Positions 32,927 to 42,228 are shown, counted from the first letter of the stretch. The stretch: 64,000 bases of DNA from CAZWDL01 sp964632995 (GCA_964632995.1 CAZWDL010000022.1:10518-74517), one strand, 5' to 3'. A program made the numbers and translations. The notes: generated by a model not told the origin, from the sequence alone.

Positions 32927-34381
32927 TCAAACTTCCTCTTTTTTCCTCTGCAGCAGAAATTCACCCTTTTTCTCCACTTCACTCAGCAATTCCTTCAGAT
33001 GGATATCCGTCGTAAAGGGGTTGGTCAACGTGCAGCGCAGCCAGGTGTGTCCGTCAAGCTTGGTTTTGACAATATAGAAACGCCCCTCTTCCAATAAATG
33101 CTGGCGCAGACCTTCGTTGATCTCATCCAACTGTGCAGGAGTTATCCCCTCAGAGTGATAACGAAAACAGACGATATTACAAGGTGGAGTGATCGCCAGT
33201 TCCAGATTAGAGCGTTTTCGGATCAGATCAGCCATGTGCCGCCCGTTGTCGATAACGGTGGTGACATACTGATCAATCAGTTCCCAGCCGTGAGTACGCA
33301 GCAGGCTGTAGGCCTTAACGCTCAGCATGAGCTTGGTGCACTCGAAGGTGCGTTTGGCCAGGTTGTGCCATTCGGCCTCTTCATCGCGATTCCAGAGATA
33401 CTGGCCCTGTTGATGGAAAGTGTCATAGCTGTGGGCCCCATTGCGGAAAACCAGGGCCGTGGTCACCGAAGGCGTCATCAGCATCTTGTGAAAGTCCATA
33501 GTGACGGTATCCGCCCGTGCTATGCCCTGCACCACGGAAGCATACTTTTGGGAGAAGGCTGCCGGCGCTCCGTGCGCCCCGTCAATATGGAACCACAGGT
33601 CTTCCCGTTCACAAAAATCTGCGATCGCCTCCAGGTCGTCAAATGATCCGGTAGACGTAGAACAGGCGCTGCCCACGACGGCAATGACCCGACGGCCGGC
33701 GCCTTCGGCGCGTTCGAGATATTCGGGTAGCAGCTCCGTACGCATACGGAATTGCGCATCAACCGGCACTTTAACAATACCCTCTTCGCCCCAGCCCATG
33801 ATGCGGGCAGCGCGATCAACGCAGTAGTGCGCTTCTTCTGAAACCAGGAGCGCCAGAGGTTCACGATGACCTTCGCGCCACACTTCTCCCGCCTTGATAC
33901 TGCGCGCCGCCAGCAAGGCGGTCAGGTTGGCCAGGCTGCCCCCTGATGTCAGTACGCCATCAGCCGCCTCCCCAAAGCCGAGCCGGCGGGCAAGCATCTT
34001 TATCACTACGCGCTCGATAGCCGTAGCGGCTGCCCCCATTTCATAGACGCCCATGCCGTTGTTCATAAAATCACCCAACAAACCGGCCAGGACCGTAACC
34101 GGCGCGGATGGGCTGATCTGATGCCCCATGTAACGGGGATTGTGGAGATGTACAGATTGCTTTAACACCTCTTCAAATAAGGAGAGCGGGGCAGGGTCAG
34201 GCATTTGTCTTGCGTCCTTTTTCCAATAATCGAAGGCGGCATCGGCCGGCTTCCAGGTAATCGCACGGGGATCATCCCCTGCCTGGGCCGCCGACAGATG
34301 ATCGGCTAACTGATCGATGAGCTGATGGCCCAATTCCCGGAATCTTTCCGGATCATAGGCTTCTTTGAGCAGGTCTTTCAT
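32927..34381 (-). CDS. PLP-dependent group II decarboxylase
   Basis: This is a pyridoxal-phosphate fold I decarboxylase of 484 residues. The PLP lysine is Lys299 in TVTMDFHKML; the cofactor ring pair is HIDGAHG (Asp267, His270); and the substrate region includes NPRYMGHQISPSAP and TSGGSLANLTALLAAR. This belongs to the aromatic-amino-acid / 2,4-diaminobutyrate / aspartate decarboxylase group; the substrate cannot be told from sequence. It makes an amine plus CO2. It is transcribed alone from a box at 34404, convergent with sucC and divergent from the amidase gene. Confidence 0.88.
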   Translation of the reverse strand: MKDLLKEAYDPERFRELGHQLIDQLADHLSAAQAGDDPRAITWKPADAAFDYWKKDARQMPDPAPLSLFEEVLKQSVHLHNPRYMGHQISPSAPVTVLAGLLGDFMNNGMGVYEMGAAATAIERVVIKMLARRLGFGEAADGVLTSGGSLANLTALLAARSIKAGEVWREGHREPLALLVSEEAHYCVDRAARIMGWGEEGIVKVPVDAQFRMRTELLPEYLERAEGAGRRVIAVVGSACSTSTGSFDDLEAIADFCEREDLWFHIDGAHGAPAAFSQKYASVVQGIARADTVTMDFHKMLMTPSVTTALVFRNGAHSYDTFHQQGQYLWNRDEEAEWHNLAKRTFECTKLMLSVKAYSLLRTHGWELIDQYVTTVIDNGRHMADLIRKRSNLELAITPPCNIVCFRYHSEGITPAQLDEINEGLRQHLLEEGRFYIVKTKLDGHTWLRCTLTNPFTTDIHLKELLSEVEKKGEFLLQRKKEEV

Positions 34382-34403
34382 GGATATGGTTTAATATGGA
34401 AGG

Positions 34404-34411
34404 CAAAGATA
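34404..34411 (-). promoter_or_regulatory. -7-like promoter box for the PLP decarboxylase
   Basis: The minus strand reads TATCTTTG (exact TAnnTTTG), 22 bases upstream of the ATG at 34381. Confidence 0.42.
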
Positions 34412-34528
34412 CCAATTACAAAGTATTGTTCGCCTTCGCCTCCTGTTCCGGCGGACGGAGAAGGAGGGAAAGGCTGCATCAGAGAATTTTACCTAAATTA
34501 GGGCAAACGAAAAACAACTTGCCAACCT

Positions 34529-36013
34529 ATGAATTTTTCTGAATATCGCTCCTATGATGCTCTCGGTCTGGCCCAACTGGTAAAACAAAGAGAAATAAAG
34601 CCTGCTGAGTTGGTGCAAATAGCCACGGCGCGCGCCGAGGAGGTGAATTCGCAACTCAACGCCATCATTCACCCGCTGTATGAAAGGGCGCTGGAACGGG
34701 CATCCCCGGTTGACACAAAAGCTACTTTCGCCGGGGTTCCTTTTCTACTCAAGGATTTGATGATAGAACTGGCCGGAACACCTTTTAGCGAAGGCTGTGG
34801 AGCCTTGAAGAACTACCGCAGCAAAGAGACGAGCGAAATCGTACGCCGCCTGCAGAGCGCAGGGCTGCTGATCATGGGCAAAACTAATACGCCGGAATTT
34901 GGCCTCACTCCCTTCACGGAGCCCCGCGCCTTTAATCCAACGCGCAATCCCTGGAATACGGAAAGGACGCCGGGGGGGTCCAGCGGAGGGTCAGCTGCGG
35001 CCGTAGCAGCAGGCATCACCCCCTTCGCCACGGCAAGCGACGGTGGCGGCTCCATCCGCATACCGGCTTCCTGCTGCGGATTGTTTGGCCTTAAACCCAG
35101 CCGGGGGCGCGCACCACTGGGACCGCAGCACGGCGAGGCCTGGCAGGGGGCAGCGATGGAGAACTGCGTGAGCCGGACGGTACGCGACAGCGCCGCGCTG
35201 CTGGATGTCATTCGCGGCGATATGATAGGTTCCCCTTTCCCCACCGCCATCCCAACCCGGCCCTACCTCGAAGAAGTAGATCAGGCGCCGGAACCCCTGC
35301 GCATCGGTTTTTCCACACAGCATACTCTGGGCGTAAGGGTCGACCGGGCCTGCATCGCAGCAGTTGAAAACAGTTGCCGTCTGCTGGAGGAATTGGGTCA
35401 CCAGGTAGAGGAGGCGCCCCTTCCTTTCTTCCGGGAAGATTTGACGGAGGTTTTTATCTTCATGATCATGGGAGAAACGGCGGCTACAGTGACTAGTCTG
35501 GAAACCAAACTAGGGCGCCCCGCCCGCCGTCAGGACGTAGAACCAAGCACCTGGATACTTAACTTATTAGGACGCAGCATTTCGGCGGAAAAGTTTGCGC
35601 TGGCCCGCCGTCGCTGGAACGAAGTGTCGCGTCGAATGGCCAACTTTCACCAAAAGTACGACCTGCTGCTGACACCGGCTGTCGCTAGCCGCCCCTTCCC
35701 CATAGGCGCTTTACAGCCAAGCAATGGAGAAGAAAGGCTTCTTCAGGTAATTAATCGCCTGGGGCTCGGCAGCCTGGCCAGAGCCAATGTTGACCAGCTC
35801 GCGGAAAAAGTTTTTGCCTACATTCCCTGGACCCCACTAGCCAACATGAGTGGGCAACCCTCCATGTCAGTTCCTCTTTACTGGACAGAAGAAGAACAAC
35901 TGCCGGTAGGCTCCATGTTTACGGCGCCCGTTGGCCGGGAAGACCGGCTTTTCCGCCTGGCCGGACAGCTGGAACGGGCCCGGCCCTGGTTTGACCGGAT
36001 TCCCGAAGAGTAA
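34529..36013 (+). CDS. amidase signature family protein
   Basis: This is a cytoplasmic hydrolase of 494 residues. The Ser-cisSer-Lys triad is complete: Lys75 in PFLLKDL, cis-Ser151 in TPGGSSGGSAAAVAAG, and nucleophile Ser175 in DGGGSIRIPAS. These enzymes hydrolyse amide bonds in small molecules. It resembles stand-alone amidases more than GatA, since no gatB or gatC is adjacent. The C-terminal part (MSGQPSMSVPLYWTEEEQLPVGSMFTAPVGREDRLFRLAGQLE) matches the family. It is followed by a 267-base gap holding an inverted repeat. Confidence 0.9.
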   Translation: MNFSEYRSYDALGLAQLVKQREIKPAELVQIATARAEEVNSQLNAIIHPLYERALERASPVDTKATFAGVPFLLKDLMIELAGTPFSEGCGALKNYRSKETSEIVRRLQSAGLLIMGKTNTPEFGLTPFTEPRAFNPTRNPWNTERTPGGSSGGSAAAVAAGITPFATASDGGGSIRIPASCCGLFGLKPSRGRAPLGPQHGEAWQGAAMENCVSRTVRDSAALLDVIRGDMIGSPFPTAIPTRPYLEEVDQAPEPLRIGFSTQHTLGVRVDRACIAAVENSCRLLEELGHQVEEAPLPFFREDLTEVFIFMIMGETAATVTSLETKLGRPARRQDVEPSTWILNLLGRSISAEKFALARRRWNEVSRRMANFHQKYDLLLTPAVASRPFPIGALQPSNGEERLLQVINRLGLGSLARANVDQLAEKVFAYIPWTPLANMSGQPSMSVPLYWTEEEQLPVGSMFTAPVGREDRLFRLAGQLERARPWFDRIPEE

Positions 36014-36079
36014 AAAAATTCATTGTTGAACATTTCTTTGCTAGTACTTGTCTCGAATTTTCGTATCCGCCAATTTAGC

Positions 36080-36159
36080 GTTCGAGATGGTTCGAGGTTG
36101 TTGGTGTTCAACGGCTTCGAACCATCTCGAACGGTCTGCGCCCGTCGAATGGTCTCAAA
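36080..36159. repeat. inverted repeat with a third degenerate copy
   Basis: A perfect 16-bp inverted repeat, GTTCGAGATGGTTCGA (36080-36095) with its complement at 36117-36132, has a 21-base loop. A third related copy (TCGAATGGTCTCAAAC) follows at about 36145-36160, matching 12 of 16 positions with the second. It lies between the amidase and the sigma-factor gene, too far from the amidase stop and without a U-run to be a simple terminator. Confidence 0.55.
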
Positions 36160-36280
36160 CTGAAAAAATACGCTCTGAAAAATTTCCATCCAACCTGTTA
36201 CTTTTCTCTCTTCCTGCGTTATGAGATAAAACGGGCCCAAAAATTAATTTGGAGTTCTGCTGGTAAAAAGCTAGCTTTTC

Positions 36281-36892
36281 ATGTTTTCGAATTCGCTAAC
36301 CTATAGCACCCAAAACAACGACCATCGGATGGGCAGTACCCGCAAAACTGTTTCCGAAGAGGCCATATTGGAAGAGTGGCAGGAAATACAGGCTGCTCAG
36401 CAGGACCCCGCTATGTTTCGCCCGCTCTATCACCGCTATTATGATCCCATATTCCGTTTTATTTTTCAGAGAACGGCCGACGAAGTACTGAGCGCCGATC
36501 TCTGTTCCCAGGTCTTTCTCAAAGCGATGCAGCGCCTGTCGGATTACGAATTCAAAGGCGTGCCTTTTTCGGCCTGGCTCTACCGCATCGCCATGAACGA
36601 AACGGCCCAGCACTACCGCCGCAATAAACGGCGGCGCGTAGTCAGCATGGAAGAAGCCGATCTGAGTTCCATGATGGATGAGATGGAAGAAGGCATCGAT
36701 GAAAAAGAAAAATGGGACCTGGTACAAGCGCTGGACGATCTGAAAGACCAAGACCTTCAACTGGTTGAAATGCGTTTTTTTGAACAGCGCCCCTTTAAGG
36801 AAATTGCGCACATCATGGGAATGACCGAGGGAAACGCCAAAGTCAGAACCTATAGAATCCTGGACCGATTAAAGAAAAAACTGGACCCCTGA
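36281..36892 (+). CDS. RNA polymerase sigma-70 family (ECF-type) factor
   Basis: This 203-residue protein has sigma region 2 (FRPLYHRYYDPIFRFIFQRTADEVLSADLCSQVFLKAMQRLSDYEFKGVPFSAWLYRIAMNETAQHYRRNKR) and region 4 (ALDDLKDQDLQLVEMRFFEQRPFKEIAHIMGMTEGNAKVRTYRILDRLKKKL), typical of ECF factors. It directs RNA polymerase to a specific promoter set. The start is either ATG 36281 or ATG 36329. The next gene, 30 bases downstream, encodes a single-span membrane protein with a short cytoplasmic tail, the place where an anti-sigma factor is normally found. Signals and targets are unknown. Confidence 0.9.
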   Translation: MFSNSLTYSTQNNDHRMGSTRKTVSEEAILEEWQEIQAAQQDPAMFRPLYHRYYDPIFRFIFQRTADEVLSADLCSQVFLKAMQRLSDYEFKGVPFSAWLYRIAMNETAQHYRRNKRRRVVSMEEADLSSMMDEMEEGIDEKEKWDLVQALDDLKDQDLQLVEMRFFEQRPFKEIAHIMGMTEGNAKVRTYRILDRLKKKLDP

Positions 36893-36922
36893 GCGGGTTC
36901 CGCCACCTTAAAAAGGAGGGAT

Positions 36923-38641
36923 ATGAGGAACAAATACCAATTCAATCTCAACCCCCGAAAGCTATCGAGTGACGACATCGAAAAGCACAAGGATTTCGAT
37001 GCCCTGCTCGAAAAATACCGGCAAAGTCCGGCTCCCCGCCGTTCCGGCCGTCGTATTCGCTTGCTCTACATCGGCAGTGCAGTCGCTGCCGCCGTAGTCG
37101 GGTTAATTTTTTACTTCAGCATCATGCAGGTTCCCGTTGATACCGGGCCGGTGATGAGCAATGAGGCTTATTTTGCTCAGCAGGATTTTGTTAATCCTCC
37201 CCTGAAAAATATTCAGCCCAGCTTTGCCAGCTACACCGTCGATGCGGAAAAAGGAGGCACCTACGAATTCGCCGGTGGCTCCCGGCTGGTCATCCCTTCC
37301 CGGGCCTTTATGAACGACCGCGGTCAGCTCATCGAGGGCAATGTGGATATTCAGTACCGGGAAATGCACGACTACATCGACTTTTTTCTCTCCGGTATTC
37401 CGATGACCTACGACTCAGCGGGTCAGCAGTACTATCTGGAATCGGCAGGTATGATCGAACTGTTTGCGCTGCAAGATGGGAAACGCATTAATCTTGCGCC
37501 GGGCAAACGCATCGAAGTAGAGCTCATTTCCGAAATCACCGTACCTAACGTCAACGTATCCCCCCGGTATAATATCTACAAGCTGGATACCCTGTCCCGG
37601 GAGTGGATCTATCAGGATGTGGATCACATCCAGTTTCTGGATCAGCAGGTGTTGGATGAGCTAGACCCGCTTTACTGGCAAAAACGTGCGCTGCTCAAGC
37701 AATGGGAAGCTATCGAAAGCCGGGCGGAAGCCGAAAGAGCCCGTATTCTTTCCAGCATTCCCAAACCCGAGCTCCCCGTCAAACCGCAACCACTGCGCAG
37801 CAACCAGGCTTCCATCGGACTAACGCTTCTGGAGGACGTCGATATCCCCGGCCGTGAATTCTACCAGGGCACGATCTGGCAAATTTCTCCCAACTGCCCG
37901 GACTTTGATCCCTCCTTCCTCAGCCAGGAAATGGATAGTTTCGAGTTTGAACCGCTGAATAACCTGGAATATGAACTCACCCTCATCAAGGGAGAGCGCC
38001 GCCAGCGCCTGATCATCATGCCAGTCTTATCGGGTAGCGACTATCAGCAAGCAGTTGAAGCCTATGAGGAAGCATACGCCGACTACGAGATCCGAATGGC
38101 TGAACGCAAAGCGAAAATGAACAGCCAGCTGGCCGAGCTGGAAGCATCCGTCGCGGAAGAAAAAGCCCGGGCACAACGGGCTTTTGAAGCGCAGCTGGAC
38201 TCCCTCGAGCAAGAGGGCGTGCCGGTGGCTCAGTCCGGCATTCGCCGGCGTATCGTCAACCGTTTCTACGCCACCAGCCTCGGCATCTGGAACTGCGACC
38301 GGCCTGTTCCCCTCGATGGCCAATCGCTCCAACCCGAATTCGAAGACCAGCACGGAAACGCATACGATAAGCATACCGCCTTTCTCGTCAGCCGGGACCG
38401 CAATACCGTCCTTCAGTTCTACTCCGGCGATGGCGGCGCCATCCATCTCGACGAAGATTCCGAAAATATGATCTGGCTCGTTTCCAGCGATAATAAAATT
38501 GCGATCTTGCGCCCCGATCAGCTGGAGCGAATCGAAAAAGAAAACGGAGAAGTCAAGATTGTCCTGCACCTCGTGGATAAGGAAATCCGGAGCGAAGGCG
38601 ATGTGCGGGAAATACTACAGTTTGAAGGGACGGAGATATGA
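36923..38641 (+). CDS. membrane protein with large periplasmic domain, putative sigma partner
   Basis: This 572-residue protein has a cytoplasmic tail of about 45 basic residues, one transmembrane helix (46-68, LLYIGSAVAAAVVGLIFYFSIM), and a large exported part. Residues 105-200 look like a ZU5-type beta domain (GSRLVIPSRAFMNDRGQLIEGNVDIQYREMHDYIDFFLSGIPMTYDSAG). Residues 395-450 form a charged coiled coil, and the end is beta-rich. No zinc-finger anti-sigma motif is seen. It sits 30 bases after the sigma gene and has an unusually strong AAGGAGG Shine-Dalgarno (36913-36919, only 3 bases from ATG). A role in sensing cell-envelope state is an inference from position only. Confidence 0.8.
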   Translation: MRNKYQFNLNPRKLSSDDIEKHKDFDALLEKYRQSPAPRRSGRRIRLLYIGSAVAAAVVGLIFYFSIMQVPVDTGPVMSNEAYFAQQDFVNPPLKNIQPSFASYTVDAEKGGTYEFAGGSRLVIPSRAFMNDRGQLIEGNVDIQYREMHDYIDFFLSGIPMTYDSAGQQYYLESAGMIELFALQDGKRINLAPGKRIEVELISEITVPNVNVSPRYNIYKLDTLSREWIYQDVDHIQFLDQQVLDELDPLYWQKRALLKQWEAIESRAEAERARILSSIPKPELPVKPQPLRSNQASIGLTLLEDVDIPGREFYQGTIWQISPNCPDFDPSFLSQEMDSFEFEPLNNLEYELTLIKGERRQRLIIMPVLSGSDYQQAVEAYEEAYADYEIRMAERKAKMNSQLAELEASVAEEKARAQRAFEAQLDSLEQEGVPVAQSGIRRRIVNRFYATSLGIWNCDRPVPLDGQSLQPEFEDQHGNAYDKHTAFLVSRDRNTVLQFYSGDGGAIHLDEDSENMIWLVSSDNKIAILRPDQLERIEKENGEVKIVLHLVDKEIRSEGDVREILQFEGTEI

Positions 38642-38738
38642 TAGTTCCCATGGTCTTGCCCGGCCTATCTCGCCTGATGTATGTATTTACGCATGATCAA
38701 GCGGGAAAGGCCGGGTGCAAGTTCCCGGGCTGTTGGTC

Positions 38739-39800
38739 TCAGTTGCCGTAAATTTCCACGACCCGCTCGCCTCCCGGCTTGGCATAACCGCGGTACATGC
38801 CTGCCGTATTAAACGGCATAGCCACATTGCCGTTGCGATCCAGCGCAACGAGGCCGCCGGTGCCGCCTGCCGCTTTCAGCTTTTCGTTGATGACCTGATC
38901 GGCCGCCTCCTGCACAGAAAGTCCTTTGTATTCCATCAGCGCTGAAACATCGTAGGCAACGGCGTAACGGATGAAGTACTCGCCGTGACCCGTAGAGGAT
39001 ACACCGCAGGTTTCATTTTTAGCGTAAGTACCTGCACCGATAATAGGCGAATCGCCGATGCGGTTATAGCGCTTGTTAGTCATGCCTCCGGTGGAAGTGC
39101 CAGCCACGATGTTACCTTCGCTATCCAGCGCGATACAGCCTACCGTGCCGAACTTGTAATCGGGGTTGCGCATCCCTGTTTGTTCGTTTTCCGCCTCCTT
39201 GGCTTGCTGCAGCGATTTCCAGCGGCGCTCGGTGTAGAAGTATTCCGGATCAACTGTTTCCAGCCCCTGCTTCCGGGCAAATTCTTCGGCGCCCCCGCCT
39301 ACCAGCATGACGTGTTCCGACTTTTCCATGACGGCCCGCGCCAGCGTGATGGGATTTTTCACTATAGTGACGCCACCAACGGCGCCTGCCTGCAGATTGG
39401 CGCCGTTCATGATAGAGGCATCGAGTTCATTTTTGCCCGCATTTGTAAAAACCGCTCCCTTTCCGGCATTGAACAGTGGAGAGTTTTCCAGGAAAATGAT
39501 AGTTTGTGTCACCGCATCGAGGCTGGCGCCGCCATTTTTCAGGACGCCCTCTCCGATGTCCAGCGCCTGATTGAGCGCGTCGCGGTAGGCCGCTTCGGTT
39601 TCCGGCGTCATATTCTCTTTTAGAATAGTCCCCGCACCACCGTGAATGACGATGGCGTAGGCCGGTCGTTCTTCGGTGGCCGGCTCATCGGTTTCCGCTT
39701 CCACAGCCGTTGTATCCGTCGCTTCTCCCTGTTCTGCACAACCGTACAAGGCCAAGGAAAAGAAGAGCGTAAGGATGAAAAGATGATAATTTCGGCTCAT
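38739..39800 (-). CDS. isoaspartyl peptidase/L-asparaginase lipoprotein
   Basis: This Ntn-hydrolase of the plant-type asparaginase family has 353 residues and a lipoprotein signal (FILTLFFSLALYGC, Cys21). The precursor cleaves itself before the nucleophile Thr209 in YKFGTVGCIALD; substrate-binding elements include HGGAGT, NAGKGAVF and TSTGGMTNKRYNRIGDSPIIGAGTYA. It removes isoaspartyl (beta-aspartyl) dipeptides or asparagine. ATG 39800 was chosen because it gives a proper lipoprotein signal; the frame continues to 39854. A box at 39852-39859 fits as promoter. Confidence 0.92.
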   Translation of the reverse strand: MSRNYHLFILTLFFSLALYGCAEQGEATDTTAVEAETDEPATEERPAYAIVIHGGAGTILKENMTPETEAAYRDALNQALDIGEGVLKNGGASLDAVTQTIIFLENSPLFNAGKGAVFTNAGKNELDASIMNGANLQAGAVGGVTIVKNPITLARAVMEKSEHVMLVGGGAEEFARKQGLETVDPEYFYTERRWKSLQQAKEAENEQTGMRNPDYKFGTVGCIALDSEGNIVAGTSTGGMTNKRYNRIGDSPIIGAGTYAKNETCGVSSTGHGEYFIRYAVAYDVSALMEYKGLSVQEAADQVINEKLKAAGGTGGLVALDRNGNVAMPFNTAGMYRGYAKPGGERVVEIYGN

Positions 39801-39851
39801 TCGTAAAGTGTATTTTAGGAGTGAGAAAATAGCTGATTTTTTACCGGGGGC

Positions 39852-39859
39852 CAAAAATA
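39852..39859 (-). promoter_or_regulatory. -7-like promoter box for the asparaginase gene
   Basis: The minus strand reads TATTTTTG (TAnnTTTG), 51 bases upstream of ATG 39800. Confidence 0.35.
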
Positions 39860-40011
39860 AACTGCTGAAAACATTCCCGACAGCCCGCTGTTGATCAAAT
39901 GGACGATGGAAAATGCGTGCTAATGCTTTCGACTGTTCGACACATATCGCTCAGTCATCTGAAAAACGCTTCGTTTTATCTATTTTCTACTATCGTCTTA
40001 CTCAGGCGCAC

Positions 40012-40019
40012 TATCTTTG
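40012..40019 (+). promoter_or_regulatory. -7-like promoter box for sppA
   Basis: TATCTTTG, an exact TAnnTTTG match, ends 26 bases before ATG 40046. Confidence 0.45.
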
Positions 40020-40045
40020 ATAAGGTTACAAATATTTAAATAAGA

Positions 40046-41821
40046 ATGACACAATTCCTCAAATTTCTACTCGCCTCTTGCTTGGGCGTCATTATAGCCG
40101 TGTTTGTCCTCTTTGGAATCGGAAGCCTGGTTATCGCCGGCATTGCTCAACGGTCCGATGAACCTAAGGATGTCAAGCCCAACACCGTCCTGCACCTCAG
40201 CTTCGACCAGCCTATCCCCGAAAGAACAAACAATCTGCAAATTAATCCTTTTGATTTCGAAAGAAGAAAAATACTCGGCCTTCAGGAAATCCGGGAAACG
40301 ATTACCCAGGCCAAAACGGATGACAATATAAAAGGAATTTTTCTGGATGTAGACATGCTGGCATCCTCCGGCATCGTCTCTACTACCAATTTGCGGGAAG
40401 CAATACTCGATTTTCGCGAAAGCGGAAAATTTGTGGTGGCTTACGCCAAATACTACACTCAAGGGGCCTATTACCTGGCCTCAGCCGCTGACAAGGTTTA
40501 CGTCAACCCGCTCGGTATCGTCGATTTCCGCGGCTTCGCCGTACAAATCCCCTTTTTTAAGGAAATGCTGGATAAAATCGGTGTAGACATGCAGATTTTC
40601 TACGCCGGCCAGTTCAAAAGCGCTACTGAACCTTATCGCCTGACCGAAATGAGCGATCAGAATAAATTTCAGACTCGCGAATATCTGGGAACCATCTACC
40701 GGGATTTCCTTTCCGATATCAGCAAAACCCGGGACATCAGCGTGGATGCACTCGATGAGATTGCCAATAATTATACGGGCGGCATGCCGGAAGGCGCGCT
40801 CGAGGCCGGCCTGGTCGATGCCCTTGGGCACCGCAACGAAGCAATGGATGAGCTCCGCCAACGCCTGGGCCTCGATGAAGAGGAAAAGGTATCTATGCTT
40901 TCGCTAAAAGAATATAACCGCAGCAATCCGCCCGATAAGGATTACAGCGTCCGGGATAAGATCGCCGTCGTTTATGCCGAAGGAAGCATCCTGGACGGCA
41001 AAGGCGAAAACGGTACGATCGGCGATGAGAAGTACACCGATATTATTGAAGATCTGCGCCGCGATGATCGCGTCAAAGCCATCGTCCTGCGCGTCAACTC
41101 TCCCGGTGGCAGCGCCATGGCCTCTGAAAACATCTGGAAAGAACTAAGCCTGGCGCGGCAGGAAGGTATTCCGGTGGTCGTATCCATGGGAGATTACGCC
41201 GCTTCCGGCGGTTATTATATCGCCTCGGCCAGCGATTCTATCTATGCCGAACCTAAAACACTGACAGGCTCCATCGGCGTTTTCAGCATCATTCCGAATG
41301 CACGGGAATTGCTTGACGACAAGATCGGCATCAGCTTTGATTCGGTCAAAACCACCGACGTCGCCGCCGGCATCACTCCCTTCTTCGATCTGACGCCGAA
41401 GGAGGAGCGCTTTCTGCAGCAGCGCACCGATATGATGTACGAAACCTTCCTGCAGCGCGTAGCCGAAAACCGGAACATGAGCCGCGATTCCGTCCACGAG
41501 ATCGCCCAGGGCCGGGTATGGACCGGCCTCAAAGCTGAGGAGATTGGCCTGGTCGACCGCATCGGCAACCTGGAAGATGCCATCGAAACCGCCTCTGGCA
41601 TGGCCGGCATTGAAACTTTCCGTCTCAGCGAATACCCGCAGGTGAAAGATCCGCTTCAGGAACTCCTGGAAAATGTAATGGGTATGGAGGAAAGTATGGT
41701 TGCCGAACAGTTACTTCAAAAGGAAACGCCGGAATGGTACCCTTACTTTAAATTCATTAAGGAATTGCGCGATGCTAAAGGCGCCCAGGCGAGACTGCCA
41801 TTCGTAGTGAATTTTGACTAG
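40046..41821 (+). CDS. sppA: signal peptide peptidase SppA (67K type)
   Basis: This 591-residue membrane-bound serine protease degrades cleaved signal peptides. An N-terminal transmembrane helix (LLASCLGVIIAVFVLFGIGSLVIAG) precedes two tandem ClpP-like domains. The Lys of the Ser/Lys dyad is Lys191 in YAGQFKSATEP (first domain) and the nucleophile is Ser387 in GDYAASGGYYIAS (second domain). Other SppA elements are LRVNSPGGSAMASE and TLTGSIGVFSI. It is transcribed alone from a good -7-like box. Confidence 0.94.
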   Translation: MTQFLKFLLASCLGVIIAVFVLFGIGSLVIAGIAQRSDEPKDVKPNTVLHLSFDQPIPERTNNLQINPFDFERRKILGLQEIRETITQAKTDDNIKGIFLDVDMLASSGIVSTTNLREAILDFRESGKFVVAYAKYYTQGAYYLASAADKVYVNPLGIVDFRGFAVQIPFFKEMLDKIGVDMQIFYAGQFKSATEPYRLTEMSDQNKFQTREYLGTIYRDFLSDISKTRDISVDALDEIANNYTGGMPEGALEAGLVDALGHRNEAMDELRQRLGLDEEEKVSMLSLKEYNRSNPPDKDYSVRDKIAVVYAEGSILDGKGENGTIGDEKYTDIIEDLRRDDRVKAIVLRVNSPGGSAMASENIWKELSLARQEGIPVVVSMGDYAASGGYYIASASDSIYAEPKTLTGSIGVFSIIPNARELLDDKIGISFDSVKTTDVAAGITPFFDLTPKEERFLQQRTDMMYETFLQRVAENRNMSRDSVHEIAQGRVWTGLKAEEIGLVDRIGNLEDAIETASGMAGIETFRLSEYPQVKDPLQELLENVMGMEESMVAEQLLQKETPEWYPYFKFIKELRDAKGAQARLPFVVNFD

Positions 41822-42228
41822 GCAAGACCACTGCTTTTCGCATTTCGCGCGGGCCCGGGCAGGCTTCGACAAGCGACAGGCAGCACTCTGCCAAACCTGG
41901 CGGCGCCGGTAAAGAATTTACAAAATATTACTGTATGCTTTGCGCCTTTGCATGGAGCTCAAAAGCGTCTTTTCGCTCCAGCGAAAGGCTACTTTTCTAC
42001 GCAGCAACCTATTAGCACGGAAAATTCACAAAGAATTTTCCGCCCGAAGGGCTGACGAATTGTAAAACATTGGTTGCCAGATAATTATAAAGATTACACC
42101 CACTTTTTCTTCAACGAGGTATAAATACCCAAATTTGGGTATCCAATATTGTGCAATTGTCAGGGTTAACCCCGCTGACTAAGGCCCGCACGCAAGGGCG
42201 CAGAAGAGCGCCAGGCCGGGATACCCTT
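41822..42228. other. gene-free region downstream of sppA
   Basis: This 407-base stretch has no credible gene. It contains an inverted repeat GGAAAATT/AATTTTCC (42018-42040) and an 18-bp perfect palindrome at 42125-42142. It is bounded by the ends of two convergent genes, so neither structure is in a promoter position for a recognised gene. Confidence 0.4.
42125..42142. repeat. 18-bp perfect palindrome
   Basis: ATACCCAAATTTGGGTAT is self-complementary over all 18 bases, like an operator for a dimeric DNA-binding protein. It lies in the gene-free region between convergent genes, 87 bases past the end of the FMN reductase gene, where an operator would not be expected. Confidence 0.6.

Noticed and set aside
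20350..42181. Shared 13-mer CCCCGCTGACTAA at 20350 and 42169
   Set aside because: In 64 kb, chance matches of 13 bases are expected, and the flanks do not match.
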